The translations under genes and the position numbers were made by a program. 64,000 bases of DNA from JAMHWD01 sp035911135 (lineage in GTDB: Bacteria; Pseudomonadota; Alphaproteobacteria; Micavibrionales; Micavibrionaceae). Every line of letters starts with the position of its first letter. Position 1 is the stretch's first letter. Location of the stretch: NCBI GenBank assembly GCA_035911135.1, contig JAMHWD010000018.1:124001-188000 (forward strand), given 5' to 3'. Shown here piece after piece: positions 1 to 7,540 of this stretch. The notes beneath the pieces are model-generated. The model saw nothing but the letters and a program-made list of their open reading frames with translations. It did not search any database and had not been told where the DNA came from.

Positions 1-267
1 CGCGCCAATGCCCGATATATCGACAATATCATGACGAACGCCAAGCACAGCCGCCGCGCGCGCGGCATAATCCACTTCCTTTTTATGGCGCTGGCCATAA
101 TTAAAGGAAACAAGGCCAAGCAATTCGCCTTCACGCGCAACTTTATGGGAGAGAATGACGGAATCCAGTCCGCCGGAACATATAACAATCGTTTTCAAAT
201 CTAATGCCTTGTTTTCATTGTTGCCGGGTAGGTCCGCGACCGGCGCCCGCATCATGCAGGCAGGCAT
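1..267 (-). CDS. queC: 7-cyano-7-deazaguanine synthase QueC (5' part, runs off left edge)
   Basis: Only the first 89 codons are in the window. QueC is a cytosolic ATP-dependent enzyme that converts 7-carboxy-7-deazaguanine to preQ0 in queuosine and related deazaguanine synthesis. Seen in the sequence: the PP-loop ATP-pyrophosphatase motif SGGLDS at residues 31-36 and the family block FNYGQRHKKE at 55-64. The ATG at 265-267 gives a 24-residue extension before the usual LKTIVICSGG start. A TTG at 196-198 would give the normal family N-terminus and may be the true start. It reads away from the flagellar genes and has no functional link to them. Confidence 0.88.
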   Translation of the reverse strand, partial: MPACMMRAPVADLPGNNENKALDLKTIVICSGGLDSVILSHKVAREGELLGLVSFNYGQRHKKEVDYAARAAAVLGVRHDIVDISGIGA

Positions 268-338
268 TGTTTAACCTTTCATGAGGGGTAAATCAAGGAA
301 ACAATGAAAATGCAAGCAATTACAATAAGATATACGAA

Positions 339-1415
339 TTAATTCAACTTCTTGCGCTGCTTGAATACGAAGGAAATGACCTCCGCCACCGCCTTGTAAT
401 GCTCCGGCGGGATGGTCTCATCCAGATCCACAGTGGCATAAAGGGCGCGGGCCAATGGTGGATTTTCAAAAACGACAATGTCATGTTCCTTGGCCAATTC
501 ACGGATACGAAGCGCCACATCATCAATCCCCTTGGCGATACAAACGGGCGCTTCCATTTCTTCGGGCTTGTATTTCAGGGCGATCGAATAATGGGTCGGG
601 TTGGTGATAACCACATCGGCCTGGGGCACGCTTTGCATCATGCGCTGGCGCGCCTTTTCCGCGCGAAGCTGGCGCAGCTTGGATTTGATCATCGGATCGC
701 CTTCAGTCTGCTTGTACTCGTCCTTGACCTCCTGCTTGGTCATCCGCATCTTGGAATGATGCTCGCGCCGCTGATACACCAGATCAATCATCGCCAGAAT
801 AAACAGCGCCACCAAAACGCCCGTCATCAGCTTGATAGTCAGGGATAATATCTCCTCCACCAGCCTTTGAATGGGCAGGTTGATCAGATGCTCCAGCTGG
901 CCGAAATAGGGCATCAGGATAATCGTACCGACCAGACCGATCAGGGCGATTTTCAAAATCCCCTTGGCAAATTCCATTAAAGCGCGTTTTGAAAAAAGCC
1001 GGCCGAAGCCTTTGACAATAGATATTTTTCCGGCATCGAACTTGATAACCTCTGGCGAGAATAACGGCCCCACCTGCGCCAGCGGCCCGATAATCGCCGC
1101 TAACATCAAAAGAATAAAAGGCCCCATCATCAACAGCAACATATCCTTGGCCAGCTCGCCCAAAGTCAGGCGCATACCGCCCGGCGTTCCCTCGCCCATA
1201 TAAGATTGCTCGATGTAGAATTTCAGGATCTTTGTAGTCTCGGAAAAGAAATACGGCATCAGGGCGGCGATCATGATCGTGCCGGCGAACAACATGATCC
1301 AGTTGTTCACCTCGCGCGAGAGGGCAATATTACCTTTCTTTCGCGCCTCCTCCAGCTTCTTCGAGGTGGGTTCCTCGGTTTTCTGGGCATCATCGGGCTG
1401 TTCGCCTTCGGCCAT
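339..1415 (-). CDS. flhB: Flagellar export gate protein FlhB
   Basis: FlhB is the inner-membrane export-apparatus component that switches substrate class from rod/hook to filament. The 358-residue length is normal. A charged N-terminus with the family-typical TEEPTSKKLEEARKKG block (13-28) is followed by about four membrane segments between residues 38 and 215. The cytoplasmic domain carries the self-cleavage site NPTH at 272-275, followed by the KYKPEEMEAPVCIAKG region. Cleavage between Asn and Pro is family knowledge. It lies at the 3' end of a minus-strand run that begins at flgB; two unrelated P-loop genes separate it from fliR, although fliQ-fliR-flhB are usually contiguous. Confidence 0.97.
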   Translation of the reverse strand: MAEGEQPDDAQKTEEPTSKKLEEARKKGNIALSREVNNWIMLFAGTIMIAALMPYFFSETTKILKFYIEQSYMGEGTPGGMRLTLGELAKDMLLLMMGPFILLMLAAIIGPLAQVGPLFSPEVIKFDAGKISIVKGFGRLFSKRALMEFAKGILKIALIGLVGTIILMPYFGQLEHLINLPIQRLVEEILSLTIKLMTGVLVALFILAMIDLVYQRREHHSKMRMTKQEVKDEYKQTEGDPMIKSKLRQLRAEKARQRMMQSVPQADVVITNPTHYSIALKYKPEEMEAPVCIAKGIDDVALRIRELAKEHDIVVFENPPLARALYATVDLDETIPPEHYKAVAEVISFVFKQRKKLN

Positions 1416-1501
1416 GAATAATCACTTTTTATATTGGATCAGGAGAGATTACCCCATTATATCACCACAGGGCGGCCTTCGTAAAAAGTCCTTGCGCGGA
1501 G

Positions 1502-2260
1502 TTATCTCCAGCTTGTTGGATCGGGCTGGCTAAACCGGGGGGGCTTGCCGGGTATGTCCTGCACATAATCGGGCAAAAAGTAATTTTTAACCTTCTCCAT
1601 GAACAAGGAAACCAGACTGGGCTGAGCCGGGCAAAATCCCGGATAGCCCTGACGCATTTTATCAAGATAAGCCTGAAATCTGGGGCATTGCTCCAGCGGG
1701 CTGGCCGGCGGCGTGATAATATTTATATAACGCGATCCCTCATTCTTAAAAAGATGATCCCCGACATTAATCCGCAGCCATTCAAACTCGGACATATCCT
1801 CATGCGCGCCCGTAATGATCATTGCGCCGTTGCCTCCCGCCTTGTAGCTGTAATAGCTGACCAGCTCCGATATCTGCTCCGATCCGAATAAATACCGCCA
1901 GCCACTGGCGAACATAAAACGCCGCATCATGCCGCCAGATGGCATATCGAATGTCACCGGAACATATGTGGCCTCGGCGCGGCAGACCTCGCGGGAAAAC
2001 CTGTCCGATGCCCGGCCGGAAAAATCATTGCGCTCGGCTTTCAGGAACGACAGATCGTCAAAGGCCTGAAACATCACATCCGCCGCCAGCGATTTTCCCG
2101 CCCCGCCGCCGCCGGTAATTGTAATGACCGGGCTATCGTCAAAATGGCGCGGGTCGATCGCATCGGCCAGATAGGAAAACAGATTGCAAAATTCCTCCCG
2201 CCCTTGCGTGCGGATGATGACATTTTCTTGATTTCTATTTTTAGATCCGGCTTGCAACAT
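1502..2260 (-). CDS. P-loop protein of unknown function, paralogue A
   Basis: 252 residues; family not recognised. A textbook Walker A motif GGGGAGKS lies at 50-57 after a hydrophobic strand (PVITIT), so nucleotide binding is likely. It is clearly paralogous to the next gene upstream (2279-2911). Shared features are an N-terminal R-x-GR-x-x-F-C block, AIDPxHF before the P-loop, KSLAADVMF after it, a second beta-strand-like GAMIITGA segment, and the C-terminal signature SPLEQCPRF. No clear Walker B aspartate or known effector domain could be assigned. The gene sits between fliR and flhB on the same strand, 18 bp from its paralogue, so it is probably co-transcribed with the export genes. A role in export is only inference from position. 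Confidence 0.8.
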   Translation of the reverse strand: MLQAGSKNRNQENVIIRTQGREEFCNLFSYLADAIDPRHFDDSPVITITGGGGAGKSLAADVMFQAFDDLSFLKAERNDFSGRASDRFSREVCRAEATYVPVTFDMPSGGMMRRFMFASGWRYLFGSEQISELVSYYSYKAGGNGAMIITGAHEDMSEFEWLRINVGDHLFKNEGSRYINIITPPASPLEQCPRFQAYLDKMRQGYPGFCPAQPSLVSLFMEKVKNYFLPDYVQDIPGKPPRFSQPDPTSWR

Positions 2261-2278
2261 ATTGTTTACACAATTTTT

Positions 2279-2911
2279 CTATCTCTCAAGACTGCGTAAA
2301 TTATCCATCACGCCGCTAAATCTTGGGCAATTTTCAAACGGGCTTCCATGCGGCACGGAAATCATCGCCGCGCGCGGCCTTGAATTATGAAACTGCTCAA
2401 ACCCGACATCCACAAACAATGACGTGCTGCGATACTCGCGGCATAAATTACCCGTCACAATAATCACACCCGATTTTCCGCCGCTTTGTTCGTATAATTC
2501 CTGCACAGGTTTTAATCTCTGGTAATCATTCTCATAACCAAATCCGCTTTGGAACATGAAGTGACGTTTCAATCCGCCCGATTGCATGGGAAAGACAAGC
2601 GGCCGGCTCATCGCCGATCCGCCGTAAGCCTCGCGGGAAAACTTGCCGGATACTTCTTCCCAATAACGGCTGACGGCATTCTTGTCCGTTTCATCATCAA
2701 GCGCCTCGAACATGACATCAGCCGCCAGGCTCTTGCCGGATTCAGGGCCGCCTGCGATAAAAACCAGCGGCACGGCATCAAAATGCTTGGGATCAATCGC
2801 CGCCGCCAGCCCGGCAAAAAGCGCGCAGAAATCATGACGCCCCCGCGTCTCTACGATCACATCCTCGAAATAATGCTTGCGAGGCGTTCTTTTTTCATAC
2901 GGCGTGTACAC
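2279..2911 (-). CDS. P-loop protein of unknown function, paralogue B
   Basis: 210 residues. Walker A GGPESGKS is at 54-61, preceded by the strand PLVFIA and followed by LAADVMFEALDD, closely matching paralogue A. The C-terminal signature SPFENCPRF and the VIIVTGN strand are also shared, so the two genes are a tandem duplication with considerable divergence elsewhere. Paralogue B is about 40 residues shorter, mostly at the C-terminus. It lies 84 bp downstream of fliR on the same strand. No known flagellar protein matches. Some P-loop folds such as TsaE-like ATPases are superficially similar, but no specific motif of that family is visible. Function unknown. Confidence 0.8.
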   Translation of the reverse strand: MYTPYEKRTPRKHYFEDVIVETRGRHDFCALFAGLAAAIDPKHFDAVPLVFIAGGPESGKSLAADVMFEALDDETDKNAVSRYWEEVSGKFSREAYGGSAMSRPLVFPMQSGGLKRHFMFQSGFGYENDYQRLKPVQELYEQSGGKSGVIIVTGNLCREYRSTSLFVDVGFEQFHNSRPRAAMISVPHGSPFENCPRFSGVMDNLRSLER

Positions 2912-2995
2912 TTGAGTAAGGCCTGAATTTCCCTGATTTTGGATTAAACAGGGTTATAGCAAGCCATTGATTTTATGTCAAATTTAACAGGCGAC

Positions 2996-3778
2996 CTAAC
3001 CGCCGCTTTCAGACAGGAAAAAGACCATGCCTTCCTCGAACTGGCCGACCCAGTACATAAGCCCCGCAGACAGGACAATTGTCAGGGCAATCAGCGAGAG
3101 CAGAATCTGCAGCGGCAGCGCCAGCATAAAGACCTGAATTTGCGGCATCAGGCGCGATAAAACCCCCATCCCGGCATTGATCATCAGGGAAATCACGATA
3201 AAGGGCGCGGCCACCTTGAGGCCCACGGCAAAGCTGGCCGAGACCGCCAGCGCCATCATTTCCGCCATGCTGCCAAGATCGGGCAGCTCACCCATCGGGA
3301 AGAACTGGTAGCTCTCGTATAATCCCAGCAGCAGCAGATGATGCAGGTTTGTTGCGAATAATAACAGCGCGCCCGTGATCGACATGAACGCACCGATCAA
3401 CGAGCCTTGCGTGGCCATGGCGGGGTTGAATATCTGTGCGCTGCCAAGGCCCGATTGTATCGAGATAATCATCCCGGCCGTATCCAGCGCCGACATGAAG
3501 GCCCGCGCCACCGTCCCGAAAAACAGGCCGATAATGAACTCACTGACAATCAATGTCACCAGCGCAAACGTGCCGGGCAATGGTGTGGGCAGCTGCAGGA
3601 GCAGCACCGGAAACATGCAAAAAGAAAAAGAAGCCGCAATCAGCAATCGCACCTGACCAGAAACAAAAGAATCGCCCACACCCGGCATGATCATCATCGC
3701 CGTGCCAAAACGCACAAACACCAGCAGGAAAGCGAAAACGCCCGTGGCAAGGAAATCGGTGATCGTCTGGACGAGCAT
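2996..3778 (-). CDS. fliR: Flagellar biosynthesis protein FliR
   Basis: FliR is part of the FliP5-Q4-R1 export gate in the MS-ring central pore. 260 residues with about six hydrophobic segments. Family features seen are the N-terminal FLLVFVRFGTAMMIMPGVGD segment, the QSGLGSAQIFNPAM region and the C-terminal LSRLMPQIQVFMLALPLQI segment. It follows fliQ by 22 bp on the minus strand, the standard Q-R order. The product ends normally (length matches the family); the usual flhB neighbour is displaced downstream by the two P-loop genes. Confidence 0.96.
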   Translation of the reverse strand: MLVQTITDFLATGVFAFLLVFVRFGTAMMIMPGVGDSFVSGQVRLLIAASFSFCMFPVLLLQLPTPLPGTFALVTLIVSEFIIGLFFGTVARAFMSALDTAGMIISIQSGLGSAQIFNPAMATQGSLIGAFMSITGALLLFATNLHHLLLLGLYESYQFFPMGELPDLGSMAEMMALAVSASFAVGLKVAAPFIVISLMINAGMGVLSRLMPQIQVFMLALPLQILLSLIALTIVLSAGLMYWVGQFEEGMVFFLSESGG

Positions 3779-3800
3779 TGGAAAACCCCCTCGCCCTTCC

Positions 3801-4067
3801 CTAGTGCAGGCCGATAATCTTGTCGGCCAGTTCTTCCATGAAGACCACCAGCGTACGCATCATCATCGGCAGGAAAACAAACATGGACAGCAGGATTGCC
3901 AGAATTTTCGGCACGAATACCAGCGTGATTTCCTGAATCTGGGTAAGCGCCTGCACCAGCGCAATCGCCACGCCCACAACAAGCCCGATAATCAATATGG
4001 GCGCGCCGATCTCGATCGAGATCATGATCGCCTGACGCGCCACATCAATAATTTCGGTATCATTCAT
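3801..4067 (-). CDS. fliQ: Flagellar biosynthesis protein FliQ
   Basis: FliQ is an 88-residue export-gate subunit with two transmembrane helices, here roughly residues 16-40 and 50-75, joined by a loop with the conserved ALTQIQEITLVFVPK sequence. Length and arrangement are typical. No strong Shine-Dalgarno sequence precedes the ATG at 4065-4067. There is a 191-bp gap to the fliE stop upstream that contains no convincing gene, which is unusual in an otherwise tightly packed run. Confidence 0.96.
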   Translation of the reverse strand: MNDTEIIDVARQAIMISIEIGAPILIIGLVVGVAIALVQALTQIQEITLVFVPKILAILLSMFVFLPMMMRTLVVFMEELADKIIGLH

Positions 4068-4258
4068 GAATCAGGATTATAAAGGATATTTCGTACAAGG
4101 CAAAACACCCTAAGCAAGGCTATACAAACTAACTGCAAAGGAAAAAGGCGATGCCCAAGGGCAAAGAATTTTTGGATTGTATCAGGCGCGAGGAACGAAG
4201 TGGCCAAAATGGCCATGAGTGACGCAGCAACGCCATACAGGCCCAAAAGTCGCAGCCC

Positions 4259-4570
4259 TTAGATTGGCATCCGCATGATTTCTTGGTATGCGGAAACAAG
4301 GCGGTCACGAATGCTGACAATGGTCTGCAATGTCAAATCGGCGGCATTGACGGCCTGCACGACTTCGGTCAGATCGGCCTCGCCGGTGACGGCGCGGGCG
4401 GACATTTTCTCACCCGTTTTCATGGTATCGAGCGATTGTTCAGCTGATTCTTGTAAAAACTGGCTGAAGGAAACGCCCTTGTCATTATCCAGATCCGGGA
4501 TCTTCTCCACCGCCATGGTAGATGTGCGGCCATAAGCATTGGCGGCGATGTTTGAGCTGACTTTATCCAT
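4259..4570 (-). CDS. fliE: Flagellar hook-basal body complex protein FliE
   Basis: FliE is the MS ring-rod junction protein, exported through the type III apparatus. 103 residues, without a signal peptide. The C-terminal two thirds match the family: KVSFSQFLQESAEQSLDTM-like helix followed by DLTEVVQAVNAADLTLQTIVSIRDRLVSAYQEIMRM-type heptads. It follows flgC by 46 bp on the same strand, the classical flgB-flgC-fliE order. Confidence 0.95.
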   Translation of the reverse strand: MDKVSSNIAANAYGRTSTMAVEKIPDLDNDKGVSFSQFLQESAEQSLDTMKTGEKMSARAVTGEADLTEVVQAVNAADLTLQTIVSIRDRLVSAYQEIMRMPI

Positions 4571-4616
4571 TTTTCAAAACCTTACACTTGATTCAAGTAT
4601 ATCCTAAAATTCGCCT

Positions 4617-5045
4617 CTAAACCCGCAATAAATCAATGGTACGCATGACCATGGATTTCGATTGCTCGATCATCCCCAGATTGGCCTCGTAGGAACGCTG
4701 CGCCTCGCGGATATCGGCCATCTCGATCAGCGGGTTCACATTCGGCATCTTCACATAACCTTTTTCATCGGCGGCCGGATGATCGGGCATATATTTCAGG
4801 GTAAAGGGCGTTTTCTTATCGCCCTGGATTTTATCAACCTTGACCATATCCACGCCTTCTTCGCGGTTGAGCGCGTTTTTGAAGGTAATAATCTGGCGGC
4901 GATAAGGATCTGACCCGGCCGTCTGGCCGGTGGTATCGGCATTGGCAATGTTCTCGGCCACCACGCGAATGCGCGTGCCTTGCGTTTTCATACCGCGCGC
5001 CGAGATTTTCATGGCGCTCAAGAGTTCGGAATTCATGCTTGTCAT
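4617..5045 (-). CDS. flgC: Proximal rod protein FlgC
   Basis: FlgC is a proximal rod subunit. 142 residues with the rod/hook N-terminal motif (RIRVVAENIANADTTG, about residues 26-41), a central YRRQIITFKNAL segment, and the conserved C-terminal coil QRSYEANLGMIEQSKSMV. Length is normal. It sits between flgB and fliE on the minus strand and is likely read from the sigma-54-type promoter upstream of flgB. Confidence 0.96.
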   Translation of the reverse strand: MTSMNSELLSAMKISARGMKTQGTRIRVVAENIANADTTGQTAGSDPYRRQIITFKNALNREEGVDMVKVDKIQGDKKTPFTLKYMPDHPAADEKGYVKMPNVNPLIEMADIREAQRSYEANLGMIEQSKSMVMRTIDLLRV

Positions 5046-5072
5046 GGCTTATGCTCCTCTTTCCCTTATCCC

Positions 5073-5495
5073 TTATGACCCGCGGCCCAGCGCCGTGCGG
5101 ATCATGCCCATATTCTTCTGGTAAATATTGGTCATCAGGTTGTAATCCATCGTGGTTTCGCCCGATTTGATCAATTGTTCTTCCATAATGATCGCATTGC
5201 CATCGGGCGCGACCTCATAAGCCTTTTTCTGCTTGCGCTCATCCGGGTTGGCGATATGGTCGGGCGGCGGCATATGGCCTGTATTGGTGCGGGTCAGGCG
5301 CACATTATCCGTGGCCCCGCTGCCCTTGTTGACATTACGCAAAACATCCCCAAAATCGACCTTGGTCAGGTCCTGCGGGCGATAACCCGGCGTATCGGCA
5401 TTCGAGATATTCTGGGCAATCACGCGCTGGCGCTGGTTCAGGTAATCCATTTTAGCGCCCAAAGCCTTGAAAAGACTGATATTTTCCGTAGTCAT
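5073..5495 (-). CDS. flgB: Proximal rod protein FlgB
   Basis: FlgB is a proximal rod subunit. 140 residues. The rod motif QRVIAQNISNADTPGYRPQD is at about residues 22-41, and the C-terminal MDYNLMTNIYQKNMGMIRTAL helix is conserved. It is the first gene of the flgB-flgC-fliE-fliQ-fliR run. A sigma-54-type promoter is centred about 50 bp upstream of the ATG on the same strand. Confidence 0.96.
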   Translation of the reverse strand: MTTENISLFKALGAKMDYLNQRQRVIAQNISNADTPGYRPQDLTKVDFGDVLRNVNKGSGATDNVRLTRTNTGHMPPPDHIANPDERKQKKAYEVAPDGNAIIMEEQLIKSGETTMDYNLMTNIYQKNMGMIRTALGRGS

Positions 5496-5539
5496 GCTAT
5501 AATTCCCTGTAATAACTGATCCAACCTGCTGGTATTCAA

Positions 5540-5555
5540 TGCAGGAACCGTGCCA
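5540..5555 (-). promoter_or_regulatory. Sigma-54-type promoter upstream of flgB
   Basis: On the minus strand the sequence reads TGGCACGGTTCCTGCA. This matches TGGCACG-N4-TTGCW at the invariant GG (-24) and GC (-12) with correct spacing. It lies 45 bp from the flgB start. The sigma-54 activator FlbD and its partner FliX are encoded in the same window, supporting the call. Confidence 0.75.
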
Positions 5556-5565
5556 GAATTAAGAA

Positions 5566-5955
5566 ATGGCCGATGAATTTGACGATGGGTATAAGAAGGA
5601 AAGCGACAGGGACGAAGCCTTAAGGCCCCTGAACGCCGCCCCCATACCGCGCCGCCAGACTGCCGTCTCCCTGCAGGCGCAGGAAAATCGCCGCAAAGCC
5701 CCCCTTATCACCGCCGCCGGGCGCGGGGTGATGGCCGAAAAAATCCTGCAACTGGCCTTTGAGAATGACATCAAGGTGCGGGAGGACGGGCCGCTGGCCG
5801 AGATGCTGGCCGCGATCGAGATCGACTCCCCTATCCCGCCGGAAGCTTTTGCTGCCGTGGCGGAAATTTTATCTTATGTTTACCGCGCCAACGGCCAGCC
5901 CAACCCGTTCAATGCCTTGTTCGAGGCCGAGAAGAAAGACGAGCCGAAGAAATGA
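5566..5955 (+). CDS. FlhB C-terminal-domain paralogue (FhlB/FlhX-like)
   Basis: 129 residues corresponding to the cytoplasmic C-terminal domain of FlhB without membrane helices. The segment from about residue 45, with KAPLITAAGRGVMAEKI, aligns to FlhB APVCIAKGIDDVALRI, and IPPEAFAAVAEILSYVYR aligns to IPPEHYKAVAEVISFVFK. The NPTH self-cleavage site is absent. Such stand-alone proteins occur in many flagellar clusters and can partly replace the C-terminal FlhB fragment (family knowledge). The first 45 residues are charged and probably disordered. It is divergent from flgB and overlaps the next gene by 4 bp (ATGA), indicating translational coupling. Confidence 0.88.
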   Translation: MADEFDDGYKKESDRDEALRPLNAAPIPRRQTAVSLQAQENRRKAPLITAAGRGVMAEKILQLAFENDIKVREDGPLAEMLAAIEIDSPIPPEAFAAVAEILSYVYRANGQPNPFNALFEAEKKDEPKK

Positions 5956-6185
5956 GCGCCGCCGTTAAAGATAAAATGGATCAATTCTCTGCGCGTCTCG
6001 AAGGCGCGATTGCCCGCGGCAGGCCCTTATCGGCGGCCGAGCTTGATGCGCTGGAGACCGAGGCGGCCTTGCTTTGCGATCTGGTCACAAACCTGCCTGC
6101 CACTGAGGCCAAAGCCATCCAGCCCGATATCATCCGCGCCATCCAGAAACTCGATGCGCTGACCCGGCGCCTTGAACAGGAATAA
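5952..6185 (+). CDS. Small helical protein, flagellar cluster, unknown
   Basis: 77 residues, almost entirely predicted helix (LSAAELDALETEAALLCDLV and IIRAIQKLDALTRRLEQE), with no signal peptide or membrane segment. Its ATG overlaps the stop of the FlhB-C-like gene (ATGA), so the two are probably translated together. Size and helical character resemble small export chaperones, but no specific family is recognised. Inference only: a partner of the FlhB-like protein. Confidence 0.7.
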   Translation: MSAAVKDKMDQFSARLEGAIARGRPLSAAELDALETEAALLCDLVTNLPATEAKAIQPDIIRAIQKLDALTRRLEQE

Positions 6186-6277
6186 TCCGTTCGCAAAACG
6201 CTTCCTCTTTTGGGAATTTTGCATTATATTCAAATAGGATTTTATTCCTCTTAAAGAATACACTGAATACCATAAAA

Positions 6278-6367
6278 AACGAACTGAACAAAAAGGCCGA
6301 AAAAGCCAATGAAAACAAGGAACGATTTTAAAACACACGAAACGTGATAACGAACTGAACAAAAAAA
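6278..6367. repeat. 17-bp direct repeat pair in the fliO leader
   Basis: AACGAACTGAACAAAAA occurs at 6278-6294 and again at 6349-6365, 71 bp apart, in the 231-bp AT-rich gap before fliO. The gap holds no gene. The repeat may be a regulatory site or a chance feature of AT-rich DNA. Confidence 0.5.
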
Positions 6368-6416
6368 TGAGATGCCATGATGACAACGCCTTATTGCTGC
6401 ACTATCTATTAACACC

Positions 6417-6734
6417 ATGGATGTGATCGACCCTTTGCAGATTATCAAACTTCTGGCGGCGCTGGCTTTTGTGGTGGCGCTGATGGGGGGCTTTGCATTA
6501 CTGGCAAAGCGCCTTGGCCTTGGCGAGAACGGATCGGCGCTGGGGCGCAAGAAACGCCTGCGCGTTGTGGAATCGCTGCCTGTTGATTCCCGCAGAAGGT
6601 TGTTATTGATTCAATGCGATGGCAAACAGCATCTTGTCCTGACCGGCAATAACGGCGACACTGTTATCAAAACAGATATAGAACCCGAAGCGGGCGAGCA
6701 GGATGCAAACGAGAGAAAAGCGCCAACGATCTGA
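6417..6734 (+). CDS. fliO: Flagellar biosynthetic protein FliO
   Basis: FliO is a small inner-membrane factor that helps assemble the FliP ring of the export gate. 105 residues. One transmembrane helix lies at about residues 8-30, then a cytoplasmic basic region (GRKKRLRVVESLPVDSRRRL) and a C-terminal strand block LLLIQCDGKQHLVLTG typical of FliO. Its 3' end overlaps fliP by 32 bp in another frame. The order fliO-fliP is standard. Confidence 0.9.
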   Translation: MDVIDPLQIIKLLAALAFVVALMGGFALLAKRLGLGENGSALGRKKRLRVVESLPVDSRRRLLLIQCDGKQHLVLTGNNGDTVIKTDIEPEAGEQDANERKAPTI

Positions 6735-7527
6735 TTTTACGTCCCTATTCCGTGTTATAGGGATCGCGTTTTTTGCCGCCGCGCTGCTGCTGCCATTCGA
6801 ATCATTGCGCGCACAGGGCATTACCATTGATCTGGGATCGGAAGAAAACGGCACGGTAACGGGCCGGGTTATCCAGCTTGTCGCGCTGTTGACGGTTCTC
6901 TCGCTCGCGCCCTCGATCCTCATCATGATGACCTCCTTCACGCGGATTGTTGTGGCGCTGTCTTTCCTGCGGACTGCGATCGGTATCCAGCAAACCCCGC
7001 CCAATACGGTTGTGGTTTCGCTGGCGATGTTTTTAACATTCTTCGTCATGGCCCCCACGCTGGAGGCTTCTTATAACCAGGGCGTGCGCCCCCTGATCGC
7101 CGAGCAGATTGACGAGATCGAGGCATTGAACCGCGGCGTGCAGCCTTTCAAGGCCTTTATGGTCAAGCATGTCCGCGAAAAGGATTTGAGCCTGTTCAAC
7201 GAGATGTCCAAAACCCCTGTACCCGAGGATGTCATGGACACGCCGCTGCAGGTTCTTGTGCCGGCCTTCATGATTTCGGAATTGCGCCGGGCCTTTGAGA
7301 TCGGCTTCATGCTGTTTTTGCCGTTTTTGATTATCGACCTTGTGACGGCCTCGATCCTTATGTCCATGGGTATGATGATGCTGCCGCCGGTGACGATATC
7401 CCTGCCCTTCAAGATCATATTCTTCGTGCTGGTTGATGGCTGGCATCTGATTGCCGGATCACTGATCAAAAGCTTTGATCAGGTTCCTGCCGCCGCGCCT
7501 GTTACGGGCGGGGCGATTGGGCCGTAA
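6703..7527 (+). CDS. fliP: Flagellar biosynthetic protein FliP
   Basis: FliP is the pentameric core of the export gate. 274 residues with a cleavable signal peptide (FRVIGIAFFAAALLLPFESLRAQG, cut into helix plus AQG), then membrane helices. Family motifs seen are MMTSFTRIVVALSFLRTAIG, QTPPNTVVVSLAMFLTFFVM, TPLQVLVPAFMISELRRAF and FLPFLIIDLVTASILMSMGM. The ATG at 6703 has a GAGCAGG-type ribosome site. It overlaps the fliO 3' end. fliP is separated here from fliQ and fliR, which lie on the opposite strand. Confidence 0.97.
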   Translation: MQTREKRQRSDFTSLFRVIGIAFFAAALLLPFESLRAQGITIDLGSEENGTVTGRVIQLVALLTVLSLAPSILIMMTSFTRIVVALSFLRTAIGIQQTPPNTVVVSLAMFLTFFVMAPTLEASYNQGVRPLIAEQIDEIEALNRGVQPFKAFMVKHVREKDLSLFNEMSKTPVPEDVMDTPLQVLVPAFMISELRRAFEIGFMLFLPFLIIDLVTASILMSMGMMMLPPVTISLPFKIIFFVLVDGWHLIAGSLIKSFDQVPAAAPVTGGAIGP

Positions 7528-7540
7528 TATTTCTGCAAGT

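Noticed and set aside
1502..2911. TsaE (tRNA t6A ATPase) as the identity of the tandem P-loop genes
   Set aside because: Size and Walker A are compatible, but the TsaE-specific motifs after the P-loop and the conserved E-W motif are not clearly present, and two tandem copies would be unusual.
4064..4246. 60-codon minus-strand reading frame filling the fliQ-fliE gap
   Set aside because: Hydrophobic but without a ribosome site, family match or coding-like composition; overlaps the fliQ start. A remnant gene cannot be excluded, but I do not support it as a CDS.
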